DNA from: CAZEFK01 sp964511405
Lineage (GTDB): Bacteria > Pseudomonadota > Alphaproteobacteria > Elsterales > Elsteraceae
Assembly (NCBI GenBank): GCA_964511405.1
Contig: CAZEFK010000311.1
Coordinates: 1 to 5,929, forward strand
Direction: 5' to 3'
Length of the DNA: 5,929 nucleotides
Shown here in pieces: positions 4,958 through 5,929 of this stretch. The notes below the pieces were generated by a model. The model had not been told where the DNA came from, did not search any database, and saw nothing but the letters and a program-made list of their open reading frames with translations. Position numbers and translations under genes: made by a program. Positions within the stretch are counted from its first letter, which is position 1. Every line of letters begins with the position of its first letter.

Positions 4958-5929
4958 ATGTACGCAGCGATCGTCTTTCTGCCCCTGATCGCGGCGATCA
5001 TCGCCGGCTTCGGCGGGCGCGTGCTGGGCGACCGGGGCGCCCAGGCGGTGACCTGCGCCGCGGTGATCGCGGCCGCGATCCTGGGCGCCGTCGCCTTCGT
5101 CACGGTGGCGCTGCACGGGCAGGCCCAGACCGTCCCGGTCCTGAGCTGGATCGTCTCGGGCTCGCTGGACGCCAGCTGGGCGCTCAAGATCGACACCCTG
5201 TCGGCGGTGATGATCGTGGTCGTGACCGTGGTCTCGGCCTGCGTCCACGTCTATTCGGTGGGCTACATGCACGGCGACCCGTCGGTGCCGCGCTTCATGG
5301 CCTATCTCAGCCTGTTCACCTTCTTCATGCTGATGCTGGTGACGGCGGACAACCTGGTCCAGCTCTATTTCGGCTGGGAGGGCGTCGGCGTCGCCTCCTA
5401 CCTGCTGATCGGCTTCTGGTACGACCGGCCCAGCGCCAACGCCGCGGCGATCAAGGCCTTCGTGGTCAACCGCGTCGGCGACTTCGGGTTCGCGCTCGGC
5501 ATCGCGGCGACCTTCCTGGTGTTCGACACCGTCAACCTGGACACCATCTTCCACGCCGCCCAGTCCAAGACCGACCTGGCGTTCACGTTCCTGGGCATGG
5601 ACGTGCATGCCCTGACCGCGATCTGCATCCTGCTGTTCATCGGCGCCATGGGCAAATCGGCCCAGCTCGGCCTGCACACCTGGCTGCCCGACGCCATGGA
5701 GGGCCCGACCCCGGTGTCGGCGCTGATCCATGCCGCGACCATGGTCACGGCCGGCGTGTTCATGGTGTGCCGGATGTCGCCGCTGTTCGAGTATTCCGAG
5801 ACGGCGCTGTCGGTGGTCACCTTCATCGGCGCCTCGACCGCGATCTTTGCCGCCACCGTCGGCCTGACCCAGACCGACATCAAGCGGGTGATCGCCTATT
5901 CGACCTGCTCGCAGCTCGGCTACATGTTC
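4958..5929 (+). CDS. nuoL: NADH-quinone oxidoreductase subunit L, N-terminal part (partial)
   Basis: The first 324 codons are present; the frame is open to the window end, and the family is usually over 600 residues long. NuoL (ND5 homologue) is the distal antiporter-like subunit of the membrane arm and pumps protons. It begins MYAAIVFLPLIAAIIAGF, a typical first helix. Key residues of the first half-channel are visible: E141 in FGWEGVGVASYLLIGFWYDR, K233 in GAMGKSAQLGLHTWLPDAME, and H258 in PTPVSALIHAATMVTAGVF. These match E144, K229 and H254 of E. coli. The block DIKRVIAYSTCSQLGYM closes the window, with K309. The ATG directly abuts the nuoK stop (TGAATG), with AAGGG at 4949-4953 as a possible weak ribosome binding site. 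No frameshift is seen. The long amphipathic helix and C-terminal domain lie outside the window. Confidence 0.97.
   Translation, partial: MYAAIVFLPLIAAIIAGFGGRVLGDRGAQAVTCAAVIAAAILGAVAFVTVALHGQAQTVPVLSWIVSGSLDASWALKIDTLSAVMIVVVTVVSACVHVYSVGYMHGDPSVPRFMAYLSLFTFFMLMLVTADNLVQLYFGWEGVGVASYLLIGFWYDRPSANAAAIKAFVVNRVGDFGFALGIAATFLVFDTVNLDTIFHAAQSKTDLAFTFLGMDVHALTAICILLFIGAMGKSAQLGLHTWLPDAMEGPTPVSALIHAATMVTAGVFMVCRMSPLFEYSETALSVVTFIGASTAIFAATVGLTQTDIKRVIAYSTCSQLGYMF

Noticed and set aside
4547..5731. Open minus-strand frame of 394 codons opposite nuoJ, nuoK and nuoL
   Set aside because: Same His/Asp/Gln-rich shadow composition; it crosses three real gene junctions on the other strand.

Overview
The window is an internal stretch of a nuo operon, which encodes the proton-pumping NADH:ubiquinone oxidoreductase (respiratory complex I). 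All genes are on the + strand, in the order nuoF (3' end only), nuoG, nuoH, nuoI, nuoJ, nuoK, nuoL (5' part only). The DNA is GC-rich with strong G/C preference at third codon positions. The gene order, a NuoG of about 690 residues without the extra N7 cluster cysteines, and a palindromic repeat built on CCCGCGAAAGCGGG together suggest an alphaproteobacterium, perhaps of the Rhodospirillales type. The taxonomic call is inference; genus cannot be read from this window.

Layout: 1-116 is the NuoF C-terminus. 117-199 is a short spacer holding a 9-bp inverted repeat, a possible 25-codon reading frame and a duplicated start-site context. 200-2275 is nuoG, which overlaps nuoH (2268-3287) by 8 bases. 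A 74-base gap leads to nuoI (3362-3850), which has a good ribosome binding site. The largest non-coding gap, 3851-4001, holds two inverted copies of a REP-like palindrome (3882-3956). nuoJ (4002-4652) then overlaps nuoK (4649-4957) by an ATGA junction, and nuoL starts directly after the nuoK stop (4958) and runs off the window end. No non-coding stretch exceeds 300 bases.

How the genes work together: NuoF (NADH/FMN site), NuoG and NuoI carry the iron-sulfur chain that takes electrons from NADH to quinone. NuoH forms the membrane base of the quinone chamber. NuoJ, NuoK and NuoL belong to the membrane arm, where the energy of quinone reduction drives proton translocation. The catalytic and cluster-binding residues checked are present, so the operon looks functional.

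No undescribed system is visible: the gene content is ordinary. The parts worth a second look are non-coding. They are the paired palindromes between nuoI and nuoJ, whose two differences covary so that each small hairpin is kept, and the nuoF-nuoG spacer with its repeated initiation context.
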